A DNA stretch of 64,000 bases from CAYWVR01 sp964461715 (GTDB taxonomy: Bacteria; Planctomycetota; Phycisphaerae; FEN-1346): NCBI GenBank assembly GCA_964461715.1, contig CAYWVR010000004.1:1-64000 (forward strand). Reading direction: 5' to 3'. Made by a program: the position numbers and the translations under genes. Under the pieces are notes generated by a model. That model was not told where the DNA came from. It saw only the letters and a program-made list of their open reading frames with translations, and did no database searches. Positions 18,501-28,476 of this stretch are shown here, one piece after another. Position 1 is the first letter of the stretch. Each line of letters begins with the position of its first letter.

Positions 18501-21500
18501 ATATCGACGCCGTCATCGAGACCGACAGGGGCTCCGGCGACCAGAACGAGGGCATCGTCTGGCTGACCAACGTTCACATCGAGGATGGCGCCCGGGCCGA
18601 CTACGACCGCCGTAACAACTCCGATCTCGTCATGGATGTCACCGTCGACGCCGGCACCGGCTACGTCCGCAACGACGACACGACCGACCACCTGTTCTTC
18701 GGCGACATCGTCGGGCCCGGCACCTTGGTCATCGAGGGCTCGATGCGCAGGAACCGCCTCATCGGGACCCAGACCGGGACCACCGAAATGGGCGGCGGCG
18801 ACTTGGTCGTCGTCGGCGCCGGCGACCAGCTCCAGCTCAACGGCTACGACATGGGCTACGCCGGCGGTCTCGTCAACGGCGTCGTCAACGTCAAGGACGG
18901 CCAGCTTCGGTTCTGGAGAGAGGAGTCGATCGGCGCCGGCGGCGTCATCAACATCCTCGGCGCCGACGGCGGTGCTGGCTGGAGCGACGGCTACCTCCAG
19001 TTCAACGCCGATAACCTCGAAGAGCACAAGACCTGGTCCCTCGGCGAGATCAACGTCAACGGCGGCGAGAACGTCCGCTTCAACGTCCGCCGACGCGACA
19101 GCTCCGCCGACGACATGCCGACGGTCCTTGAGCTTATCACCCCGCTCAAGGTCGCCAACGGCGCCGGCGAAGTCGACGCCGTCATCGAGACCGACAGGGG
19201 CTCCGGCGGCTCGAACGAGGGCATCGTCTGGCTCCGCGACGTGCGGCTTGCCGACGGCGCCCGGGCCGAGTACGACCGCATCAACAACTCCGATCTCGTC
19301 ATGGACGTCACCGTCGAGGCCGGCACCGGCTACGTCCGCAACACCGACACGACCGATCACCTCGTGTTCGGCAACATCAGCGGGCCCGGGGTCCTCGTCA
19401 TCGAGGGCAACCGCAATGCCCGCATGATCGGCGCCATGGGCACGGACGTCGTCTGGAACTCCAGCCACCACGTGCTTCTCTCCGACCAGGACAACGGGTG
19501 GCTGAATCTCAACGGCTTCGACCTCGGGTACACCGACAGCTTCGAGCTGGGCGGCAACACCCTGACGGTCGCCGACGGCTGGGCCGACGTCTACGACGAC
19601 CCCGGCGCCGGCACCATCAAGCTGGAGACGGGCGGCAACGCGTTCACCAACCGCGGCGCCGACGGCTCCTACACCGACCCGGACCTGACGTACGAGCTGG
19701 GCGCCGGCGGCGGGGCGCTGGCGTTTGCGGTCGATGAATCCATCAACCCCGATCCGGAGATCACCGTCACCATCGACTCGCCCATCGTCGTCACCGGCGA
19801 GGGCACCATCGGGAGCGTGCGGGGCGCCGACGAGGACAACGCGGGCAAGCTCGAGATCGCCGACGTCCGCTTCCAGGGCGGCCAGCTCAACACCGACGTC
19901 GATAACAACATCGACATCCGCATCAACGCCACCCTCCAGGGCGACGGCACCATCAACAACGACGACCACGACGACCGCGTCTACGTCCGCGACGTCACCG
20001 ACGCGGGCGCGAACACGCTGACCCTGGCCGGCTCCGAGCGGATCCGCGTCCTCGGCGACATCGCCGTCGAGGATATCGTCTTCTCCAACACCGAAGAGGT
20101 CGAGTTCATCACCCAGTGGGGCGACACTCCGAGCCTGACCGCCACGACGGCCACCGTCCTCGCCCCGGTCGAGGTCCAGGACGGCAGCACCTACGACGTC
20201 GGCACGACCACGGTCAACGCGGGGGGCGAGCTCGTCGTCCGCAACACTCCCGACGCGGTCCTGACGACCGAGGACACCGTCGCCGATCTCGTCTTCATGG
20301 GCGGCGGAGCGGAGGAGACGGACGAGGCGCTGGCTGTCTTCCAGAGCGACGCCTCCGGCACGGTCGGCAGCGGCGACGGCATGGACGTCGCGGTCCGCCA
20401 CACGGTGGACGCGATACACCAGAAGAACCGCCTCCTCGTCGAGAACGCCGACGCCGGCGAAAACGAGACCCTCACCTTCGACGACCTGACGCTCGACGCC
20501 GAGAAGGGGTCCTTCACCTTCACCATCGATACCAACGACGGCTACACGGCCGCCTTTGACACCATCGAGTCCGGCCCGCTGCCCGACTCGCCGCTGACGA
20601 CCCGCGTCACCCTGGACCTCCAGGGCGCTCTGACGGCCGTCACCAGCGACCTGTTCGACACGACCGACATCATCGGCGGCGGGACGGCGGAGTTCGGCAA
20701 CACCACCATCGACTTCGGCCTGACGATCAATAATGAGGCCAGCGGCCTGGTGACTTTCGATACGCTCGACAGCTGGGACCACGGGATCGGCAGCGTCATC
20801 GACAAGAACGGCGCGGGAACCGTGGGCATCACCACGTCGGTCGTCGGCGCGAACATCGATCTGAACCTGAACGAGGGCTGGCTCCGCGTCAACGGACCGA
20901 ACGCCCTCCAGGGCATCACGACCACCATCGCCGCGGGCACCGGCATCGACGTGGCCACCGACGGTCTCGACATGAGCGCCCTGCCGGCCGCCGACAACCT
21001 CAAGCTGTCGGCCGAGCAGATCGGCGCCGTCGCCCCGACCAGCCCCGTCGCCGGGGCCCTGGTCCTCAACTTCGCCACCATCAATGACGGGGCGGGCATC
21101 TTCGACATCGAGATCGCCGATCAGGCCCAGGTCTACAGCGAGTTCGCCGACGACCTGGTCCGCGCCGACTATCAGGAAACCCTGAGCCTCGCCGGCGACG
21201 CCATCTTCGGCGACGCGGGCCAGGACTTCACCGTCAGCGGCGCCATCGAGGGAGCCGGCAACCTCGTCAAGCGAGGCGGAACCACGGTCACCCTCTCCGG
21301 GACCGGCGCCTACCTCAACACCCGCGTCGAGGACGGCACGCTCGTCATCGCCGACGCCGGGGCCATCGGCACCGGCACCTTCGTCGTGGAGCCTGAGACG
21401 GACGTGGGCGGCGCTTCGGTGGGCCAGCCGATCGCCCAGATCGACGCGGCCGGCATCGACTTCAACACCCATGCCGCCACGGTCGCGGCCGGCGGTCGCA

Positions 21501-24500
21501 TGGACATCAACGGCGACACCGCCAACCTGACGAACCTGGTCGTCCAGGCCGCCGACCTGGACAGCCCGAACGGCATCCTGAACATCAACAACAGCATGGT
21601 CGGCGCCACCGCGCCGGTCACCCCCGTCTACGGCACGATGAACGTCAATGTCGACGCCGTCGACGCAGGTTACAACGTCCTGTTCGGGGACGGCACGGCG
21701 GGCGGCACGATCCACGCTACCCTCGACGCCGACCTCGCCGGCGACATCACCGACGGCAACGACATGACCCTCTCCTCGGTCGCCGAAACCACCCTGACCT
21801 TCAGCGACGCCGACGGCTTCAACCTCACCGGCAGCCGCATCTGGACCGTGCCGGAGGACGCCACGGTCGACATGGCCACCGACATCGGCGGTGCGTTCGA
21901 CCTGACGAAGGCCGGCGAGGGCAGCCTGATCCTCAGCGGCAGCAACACGTTCAACAAACTGACCATCGGCACCAGCCCCGGCGGTTGGGTCATCGCGACC
22001 AGCGCCGCCGGCGCACCGGCCACCGTTGAGATCGGCCGCCAGAGCGCCTACACCGTCCAGGAGCTGGACCACGACTACAGCGAGGTCGACACGACCAGCT
22101 CCCGCGGTGTCCTGGCCCTCTCGATGGATACCGACAAGGACCTCACCTTCTCGAGCGACATCCTGACCCTCGGTGCGGCCGCCGATTCGACCTACTCCGG
22201 TAACCTCACGCCGAACGCCGGCCTGTACATGCTCGGTGGCGGCGGGGCCCAGCTTACGGTCGACGACGTCCTCGGCGACACCGGGACCAGCCTGCAGATC
22301 GGGTGGGACCCGAGCGACGATGATCCCATCACGGGCACCACGCAGGGCCCGATCGCGGGAGGCACCGTCGTCCTGACCCAGAACAACGCCGGCCTCACGG
22401 GCAACGTCGACCTCTGGCTGCCCACCGGCCTCACCGATGCCAACGCCCTGTCGGCGGCCGCCACGGTCGTCGTCCACGAGGGCGGGGCCGTCGACCTCAA
22501 CAACACCGGCCACACCGTGGCCAACATCGACCTCCAGGGCGGCGGGATCTCGAACTCCGGCGGCAGCTTCACCGTCGCCGAGATCGCGACCCTCTTCCCC
22601 GCGGGGGACTACATCATCGGCGGGCCGGGCGCCGGCAACACCGACGTCGACGACGGCGCGTTCGTCCGCGGCACCGCCAACCTTCGCAAGATCGGCTCCA
22701 ACTCCTACACCATGACGGCCCCCGGCACCCCGCCGTCGGCCAACACCTACGCCGGCTGGCAGCTCGAAGAGACCGAGCCCGACGTCTTTGAGTGGGTCGC
22801 CCTGGCCACCAAGGTCGAGGGCGGCACGCTGGTCGTCCCGGACGTCAGCAGCCTCGGCGACACCGGACGGCTGGAGGTCTGGGCCGGCGGCACGCTTGAG
22901 CTGCCCAACGGCGGCGCGTTCCAGATCGACCCGGCCTCTCCGCCCGCCATCGCCGGCATGAAGAACACCGTCGCCTTCGGCGGCAACGGCGAGGGCGCGG
23001 CCGTCCTGGACATCGGCACTGGCCAGACGCTCCTGCTTGAGGATGATGAGGAGTATTCGTTCAACGGCGACGTCATCCTCGCCGAGGGTAAGCTGGACCT
23101 CGGCATCGGCTGGATCGGGGGCACCGGCGGCACCGTCACGGTGCAGGACGGCGCCAGCATCGCCCTGGCCAACTCGCTGCGCGGCCGCATGGGCAGCGAC
23201 TGGGCCGTCATCGAGAGCGGCGGCATCGTCGACTTCACGGGCAACCGGGACGGCGACGGCGGCCGCATCGGCGACATCTATCCGGGCGGTATGGTCCGGG
23301 TCACCGACGCCAACGGCCACTTCGTCTCCGGCTCTCCGCAGGATGACGTGCTCGACTTCCAGGTCGCCTCCATCAACCCGGCGGACTGGTCCTCGAAGGC
23401 CAACCCGTACAAGTTCGACCTCCCCGGCAACGGCGTCGACCCGATCGTCTGGGGTTACCGCCCGAACGGCGACCACACGTTCGAGGGCGTCGTCTTCTCC
23501 GACGAGGTCACCGGCGAGCTGATCGACGCGCCGGTCAACTACATCGAGATCACCGGCGGCGGCGCCCTTCGGATGGGCCGCGACCACTACGACGGCATCG
23601 CCGACACCGAGACGGGCGACTTCGACAACTACAAGTTCTACTACGTCGTCGACGGGTCGGCCCTCGAGCTTCATAACTCCATCACCAGCCAGAGCGCCCT
23701 CGGTGCGACGGCCAAGGAGTGGGTCCAGGGCGATCAGGGCCACGGCTTCAACCCGCCGAAGGGTCCGGGCTTCGAGACCCAGCATCTTGAGGGCATCGAG
23801 GTGAAGAACGGCGGCGCCGTCCGTATCTGGGGTACCTACGGCTTCATCGACGAGTCCGTCTGGCAGGCCGACGCCGGCTGGGTTGGCGTCGACACCGACG
23901 GCGACGGTTGGAATCCGGGTGAGTTCCTCTTCGAGAACGGCACCAGCCTCGGGGTCTTCGAGAACGGCACCCTGCGGCTCGGCTTCGAGGACGTCACCGA
24001 AGGCACCTTCCTGGCGTACCCGACCATCAAGGGTCCGGGCGCCGGGTCCAACGCCGAGCTCAACATGACCGGCGGCTCCGACGGCCACATCTACGTCAAC
24101 TCCGGCTTCGACGTCGATGCCACCAGCTCGACCGGCAAGCTGGACCTCAACATCGACGGCCCGACGGTCCACCTGACCGGCAACCTGGCCGGCGCTCAGC
24201 CGGTCGACGTGATCGAGAACCTCTCGATCAGCTCCGGCGCGGTCATCTACAACACGACCCACGGGGTCAAGGACACCACGATCAACACCAGCGACAGCAA
24301 ACTGGCGTTCGATCCGGGTGATGGCGTTAGCATCGAGTACGGCGATCCGGCCGGCCACACCGTGATGAACGACGGCATGATCCAGGCCCTGAGCGGCAGC
24401 ACCGACATGGGCGCCGCCACGATCATCAGCAGCACGTCGACCGGCGACCTCCAGGTCGACGAGGGCGCCACGCTTATGGTCGGCGGCTTCCAGAACCACG

Positions 24501-25085
24501 CCGGCATCACCGTCAACGGCAACCTGGCCCTGACCGACACCACGGGCATCGCCAGCGACGCCAGCAGCCTCGGCATCGGGACGACCGGCCAGCTCGATCT
24601 GGCCAGCGGCGCCACCAGCGGCGTCGCCACCAGCCTTAAGGTCTACGCGGACGACATCGCGGCGGCCGAGGCGGCGATGGAGGCCATGGTCGTCGACGGC
24701 CGCATCATCGACTCCAACATCGGCGACCACGGCGGCAGTGCCATCGGTATCGCCAACAAGAACGACGGCGCCGACTACGTCGAGGCCCGCCTGACCCGTA
24801 CCGGCGATATCAACGTCGATGCGACGGTGGACTTCGCCGACTTCTCGCTGCTTTCGGTCAACTACGGTCAAACGAACAAGACGTGGGACGAGGGCGATCT
24901 GGACCGCAACGACGTGGTCGACTTCGCCGACTTCTCGCTCCTGTCGGTCAACTACGGTCAGAACTACACGCCCGAGCCGGCGACGCTGGCTCTGATGGGT
25001 GTGGGCCTGGTCGGCATGACGCTCCTGCGTCGTCGCCGCTCTCAGGATCGGAAAGCCAAGGAAAGGGGAATCGCGATGAAGAAGA
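12545..25085 (+). CDS. Giant secreted beta-helical protein with LamG, dockerin repeats and PEP-CTERM (stop not seen)
   Basis: About 4,180 residues before the scaffold gap. GAAGGAGAG (12532-12540) fixes the ATG; the signal peptide is MSRTNLLSLMAAIAVIALIA, then APATA. Most of the chain is short Gly/Asp/Thr-rich beta strands of the autotransporter-associated repeat kind (for example GNLVKRGGTTVTLSGTGAY and GTLVIADAGAIGTGTFVV). A LamG/concanavalin-like domain lies near nt 14430-15030. Two copies of a block of about 155 aa, 223 aa apart, start near nt 18271 and 18942. The C-terminus has two dockerin-like loops (GDINVDATVDFADFSLLSVN and GDLDRNDVVDFADFSLLSVN), then PEP-CTERM: TPEPATLALM, a hydrophobic helix and RRRR (25028-25039). 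It should be an exosortase-sorted surface protein. No stop occurs between RRRR and the N run. Confidence 0.85.
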
Positions 25086-25185
25086 NNNNNNNNNNNNNNN
25101 NNNNNNNNNNNNNNNNNNNNNNNNNNNNNNNNNNNNNNNNNNNNNNNNNNNNNNNNNNNNNNNNNNNNNNNNNNNNNNNNNNNNN
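25086..25185. other. Scaffold gap (100 N)
   Basis: Exactly 100 N, the usual placeholder for a gap of unknown length. It interrupts the gene whose ATG is probably at 25076 and hides the 5' part of the following PEP-CTERM gene. Confidence 0.99.
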
Positions 25186-25709
25186 CCAACACGCCGCCCG
25201 TGGCGGATCTGCGGAGTGACGCCGGTCCGGGCACGGTGCCGGGCGACGGCCACTACGAGGCCACGCCGGTTGCCGAGCGCGAGCCGGCCGACAGCGAACT
25301 GATCGGCGACAAGGTGTTTATCAACGATTGGTGGCGTGAGAAGACCGACTCCGCGTGGTACGTGACGCTTGACGGTGCTTTGTCCGGGGATGCCGAGGAG
25401 GGGACCCCCCTGCCGGATACGGGCACGAACTACCACTGGGAGCTCTTCGCGGACGTGCTCGACGGCGCCCTGGCCCTCGAAGACTGGGGCCAGACGGTCG
25501 ACTGGAGTCTGGATACGCTGCTCGGCCTGCCCGGCATCGATGAGTACGGCACCTACGCCCTGCGGCTGACGGTGACGGACAGCGAGGCCCTGGCCAACGA
25601 TCCGGCGGATCCGGGTGCCGTGGGCGAGCTGACGATTCTTCCCGAGCCCGGGACGATGGTGCTGCTGGGTCTCGGCGGTCTGCTCACGGTGCTGCGGCGT
25701 CGCCGCTAA
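25186..25709 (+). CDS. PEP-CTERM protein, 3' part (5' end lost in the gap)
   Basis: 174 codons are visible after the gap, first full codon at 25188. The sequence has a PKD-like opening (NTPPVADLRSDAG), then DYHW-like beta segments with YHWELFADVLDGA and YGTYALRLTVTDSEA. It ends with LPEPGTMVLLGLGGLLTVL and RRRR, a textbook PEP-CTERM signal for exosortase processing. Its start is likely the ATG at 25076 (MKK..., with AGGGG at 25064-25068), if the gap is short. The adjacent giant gene carries the same sorting signal, so the two could be co-exported. A strong terminator follows at 25762. Confidence 0.75.
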
Positions 25710-25761
25710 GACGATCACAATGCCCATCGGCTTCGGCCGATAAGACGTACGGCGATTCCCC

Positions 25762-25800
25762 GGGGAGCCGTTCCGCGAAGGAACGGCTCCCCGCCTTTTT
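25762..25800 (+). terminator. Rho-independent terminator
   Basis: GGGGAGCCGTTCC (25762-25774) and GGAACGGCTCCCC (25780-25792) form a perfect 13-bp stem with loop GCGAA, followed by GCC and TTTTT (25796-25800). It ends the PEP-CTERM transcript and shares the ACGGCTCC stem with the palindrome at 7561-7639. Confidence 0.95.
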
Positions 25801-25821
25801 GCGCCCGGCAGGGCGCCCGGT

Positions 25822-25849
25822 TTGACTTGGCCCTTGCCGCACGTATACT
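25822..25849 (+). promoter_or_regulatory. Strong promoter of the protease/dockerin gene
   Basis: TTGACT (25822-25827), a 16-bp spacer, TATACT (25844-25849), immediately after the terminator. It places the transcript start near 25856 and rules out a gene start upstream of that. Confidence 0.7.
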
Positions 25850-25920
25850 TCCTCATCGAGAGCGTCGCAGGTCCGCTTGCCGGGGGCCGCGGCCACGAGC
25901 GGGGCGAGCCGGGGGCGGCA

Positions 25921-28260
25921 ATGACGAGGCGCCAAGGGGCTTGTGCGGCGTGTCTGTTGGTCGTCCTCCTGGCGGCTCGCCCCGTCTTTGCGCTGGTCAA
26001 GCACACCGACGCCGAGCCCTCCTCCCGTCCTTTTGATGCCGTCGTGGCCCACTGGGCCGGCGGCACGTCCGCCGTCGTCGTCGGGGATACGGGCATGGTC
26101 TCCACACCCTACGCCCTCACAACCTGCCACCAGGGGGGCGGCCTTGGGACGACCGTCGCGGTTGATGGGTCGTTCTACACCGTAGCCGACGAGTTCCGAG
26201 CGGCGGCGGCCGACCTGCGCGTGGCGGTCCTTGAGTCGGACGGCGGGCCGGCAGCGCTCACGCAATACGCGTCGGTGCCGGGAAACGGCGACCTCGGGAT
26301 GGTGGTGGCCTTGGGCGGCTACGGCTATGGTCGCGGGCAGCCCCTCGTGGCGGGAAGCCCGCCCGACGACTACGTCTACGGCTACGCGTGGACGGACCCG
26401 GGCGTCTTGCGGTGGGGCGAGAACCGTACGGGACCGACGGCCGGCCGGTCGTCGGTGGTCGTGGGCGGGAAGACGTACACGAGCGACTTCCTCCGGATCG
26501 ACTTCGACGAGACCGGGCTGGCGTGCGAAGCGTCGCTGGCGAGCGGCGACTCGGGAAGCGGATGGTTCGTGCCCGCCCCCGGCGACCAATGGAGCGTGGT
26601 GGGCCTGGGCTGGACGACCACCTCGCATACCGGGCCTCTCGGCCGTGAGACGTGGTTCCGCGACCCGACGGACCCCGCCAACAGCATGCCCGACGTCTCT
26701 TCAGGCATTCGTCTGGCTTCGTACGCGACGTGGATCAACAGCGTGCTGGCCGGCGCCGCCTGGGACGCCGAGGGAGGCGGCGAGTGGGCCGACGCGAGTC
26801 GCTGGACCACGCCCGTCGCGCCGGGCGGCACGGACACGGTGGCGGTGCTCGGCGGGGCGATCACAGGCCCCTCCAACGTGACGTTGACCGCGCCGGTGAC
26901 GCTGGGCCATCTGCGGTGCGATTCGCCGCGCGGCTACACGCTCCGGGGCGCGGCCTTGCAGATGGACGTGTCCATCGATGCGGCGATCCTGGAGGTGACG
27001 AGCCGCACCGGAGCCGGGACGCACGTCCTCGATGTCCCCGTCACGTCCGCCGACCCGTTGCTCGTGCGCGTGGACGGGGGTTGTACGCTCGCTCTGGCGG
27101 GCGGCGTGAGCGCGGCAGGGCTCTTGCAGACCGGGTCCGGCACGACCGTGCTCGGCGCGGCGGGGACGTTCTCCGACGCGGTGCGCGTCGAGGCCGGCAC
27201 GCTGCGGCTTGGCGCGCCGGGGGCTCTCGGCGACGCGGACGTGCACGTGGACGGCGGGACGCTGCTTCTGCGGGCCGATGTGCCCGTCGCGGTCGAGGGC
27301 CGCCTGCTTGTCGACGCCGACTCGACCGTGTCCGTCGGACGCGAGACGCCCGGTCCGTCGATCGAGCACACGGTCGCCGACGTGCAGCTCGACTTCGGCC
27401 GTCGCCTTCGCATCGCGGGAGCCGACGCGGCCCTTCGCGTCACGGGCACGTTTGATGCCGACGGGACGCTCGAGGTCCACGCCGGGTCGCACGTCATCCT
27501 GGACGGCCCCGGCGCGGCCCTGGCCCTGGGGCCGGCGTCCACGCTCGTGAAGGAAGGCGAGGGCGCCTGGACGATCGGGCCCACGGCTGCCCGGGACCAC
27601 GGCCCGGCCACGACCCTTCGCGTCGCCGAAGGCACGGTGACCCTTGCCGCGAACCTCGGGGCGAGAGACGGCGGCGCGATGGAACCGAACCTCTCGCTCG
27701 AGGTGGAGGGGGGCGTGTTGACCGCAACGACGGTCCAGGACCTGTACGGGCTGACGGTGGACGCGACCTCGGCGCGCTTCACGCTGGCATTCGACCCCGG
27801 CATCGACCGGGACCTGCTGCGCATCCACAACCCGCTCACGCAGGTCGAGACGGTCTGGGAGGCCCTGTGCGCGGCCCACGAGGGCGGGACGTGGGACGGG
27901 GCGGGTCTCGGCACCAACCAAGTCGAGGACGCGACGCGGACCGGCCTGGGCCTTGTTGACACAGGTACGTCGCTCGCCGTGCGCGAGATGATCCTGGGCG
28001 ACGTCAACGGCGACGATTTCGTCGACGGGGCGGACGCCCTGATCCTGCTCGACGCGAGCCACTTCAACCGGCCCGGCACGTGGCTTTCGGGCGACCTGAA
28101 CTACGACGGATTTGTGGACGGAGCCGACGCGCTGATCCTGTACGAGGTGCGGCGATTCGAGCACCGTTTCGACGCCGCCACGGGACAGGCGGCCCCGGAA
28201 CCGGGGGCGGCGGCGTTGCTGGCGCTGGGCCTGGCGGCCTTGGTCCGACGCCGCCGGTAA
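25921..28260 (+). CDS. Secreted trypsin-like protease with beta repeats, dockerin and PEP-CTERM
   Basis: 779 aa. Signal peptide MTRRQGACAACLLVVLLAAR, cleaved near PVFA. An S1-type serine protease domain covers about residues 25-265. The putative catalytic His is in ALTTCHQGGG, Asp in AADLRVAVLE and Ser in LASGDSGSGWFV; the Ser site is the clearest. Autotransporter-like beta strands follow (about 270-680; GGEWADASRWTTP, then several VRVEAGTLRLGAPGALGDA-type units). Two dockerin-like loops come next (GDVNGDDFVDGADALILLD and GDLNYDGFVDGADALILYE). It ends APEPGAAALLALGLAALVRR with two further Arg. The ATG at 25921 lies downstream of the promoter; its Shine-Dalgarno is weak. It may mature or degrade surface proteins such as its upstream neighbours (inference). 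Confidence 0.8.
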   Translation: MTRRQGACAACLLVVLLAARPVFALVKHTDAEPSSRPFDAVVAHWAGGTSAVVVGDTGMVSTPYALTTCHQGGGLGTTVAVDGSFYTVADEFRAAAADLRVAVLESDGGPAALTQYASVPGNGDLGMVVALGGYGYGRGQPLVAGSPPDDYVYGYAWTDPGVLRWGENRTGPTAGRSSVVVGGKTYTSDFLRIDFDETGLACEASLASGDSGSGWFVPAPGDQWSVVGLGWTTTSHTGPLGRETWFRDPTDPANSMPDVSSGIRLASYATWINSVLAGAAWDAEGGGEWADASRWTTPVAPGGTDTVAVLGGAITGPSNVTLTAPVTLGHLRCDSPRGYTLRGAALQMDVSIDAAILEVTSRTGAGTHVLDVPVTSADPLLVRVDGGCTLALAGGVSAAGLLQTGSGTTVLGAAGTFSDAVRVEAGTLRLGAPGALGDADVHVDGGTLLLRADVPVAVEGRLLVDADSTVSVGRETPGPSIEHTVADVQLDFGRRLRIAGADAALRVTGTFDADGTLEVHAGSHVILDGPGAALALGPASTLVKEGEGAWTIGPTAARDHGPATTLRVAEGTVTLAANLGARDGGAMEPNLSLEVEGGVLTATTVQDLYGLTVDATSARFTLAFDPGIDRDLLRIHNPLTQVETVWEALCAAHEGGTWDGAGLGTNQVEDATRTGLGLVDTGTSLAVREMILGDVNGDDFVDGADALILLDASHFNRPGTWLSGDLNYDGFVDGADALILYEVRRFEHRFDAATGQAAPEPGAAALLALGLAALVRRRR

Positions 28261-28358
28261 AAGTCCCTATCCCACCTTGATTTTCGGGGTTCTCGGGCGT
28301 GTGGTGCGGCACTTTGACGGCGCGCCCGTGTTCCATGAGTGCGCGCTTTCCGAGGTGC

Positions 28359-28387
28359 TTGACAGAGCCGGGTTCCGTCGGTAGGGT
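28359..28387 (+). promoter_or_regulatory. Promoter of the OPT/FtsX operon
   Basis: TTGACA (28359-28364, perfect), a 17-bp spacer, TAGGGT (28382-28387). Transcription would start near 28394, about 83 nt before the GTG at 28477. No further promoter is evident before 40171, which supports one long transcript. Confidence 0.65.
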
Positions 28388-28476
28388 GCTGGGGCTAAGG
28401 ATGGGACCGATGGCCCCGGGGCACCCGGAGGCCGCGTGGGGGCCGATTCGCCGGGCGGCCGGTGAAGGAGCGATGG

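Noticed and set aside
11741..25234. Minus-strand open frame of 4,497 codons antisense to the giant gene
   Set aside because: It is a mirror of the real gene: GC-rich codons such as GAC, GGC and GCC leave few stops on the other strand. It has Val/Asp/Gly filler composition, no ribosome binding site at its start, and crosses the N gap.
25822..25920. N-terminal extension of the protease to 25822
   Set aside because: This segment contains the TTGACT/TATACT promoter, and the signal peptide begins at 25921.
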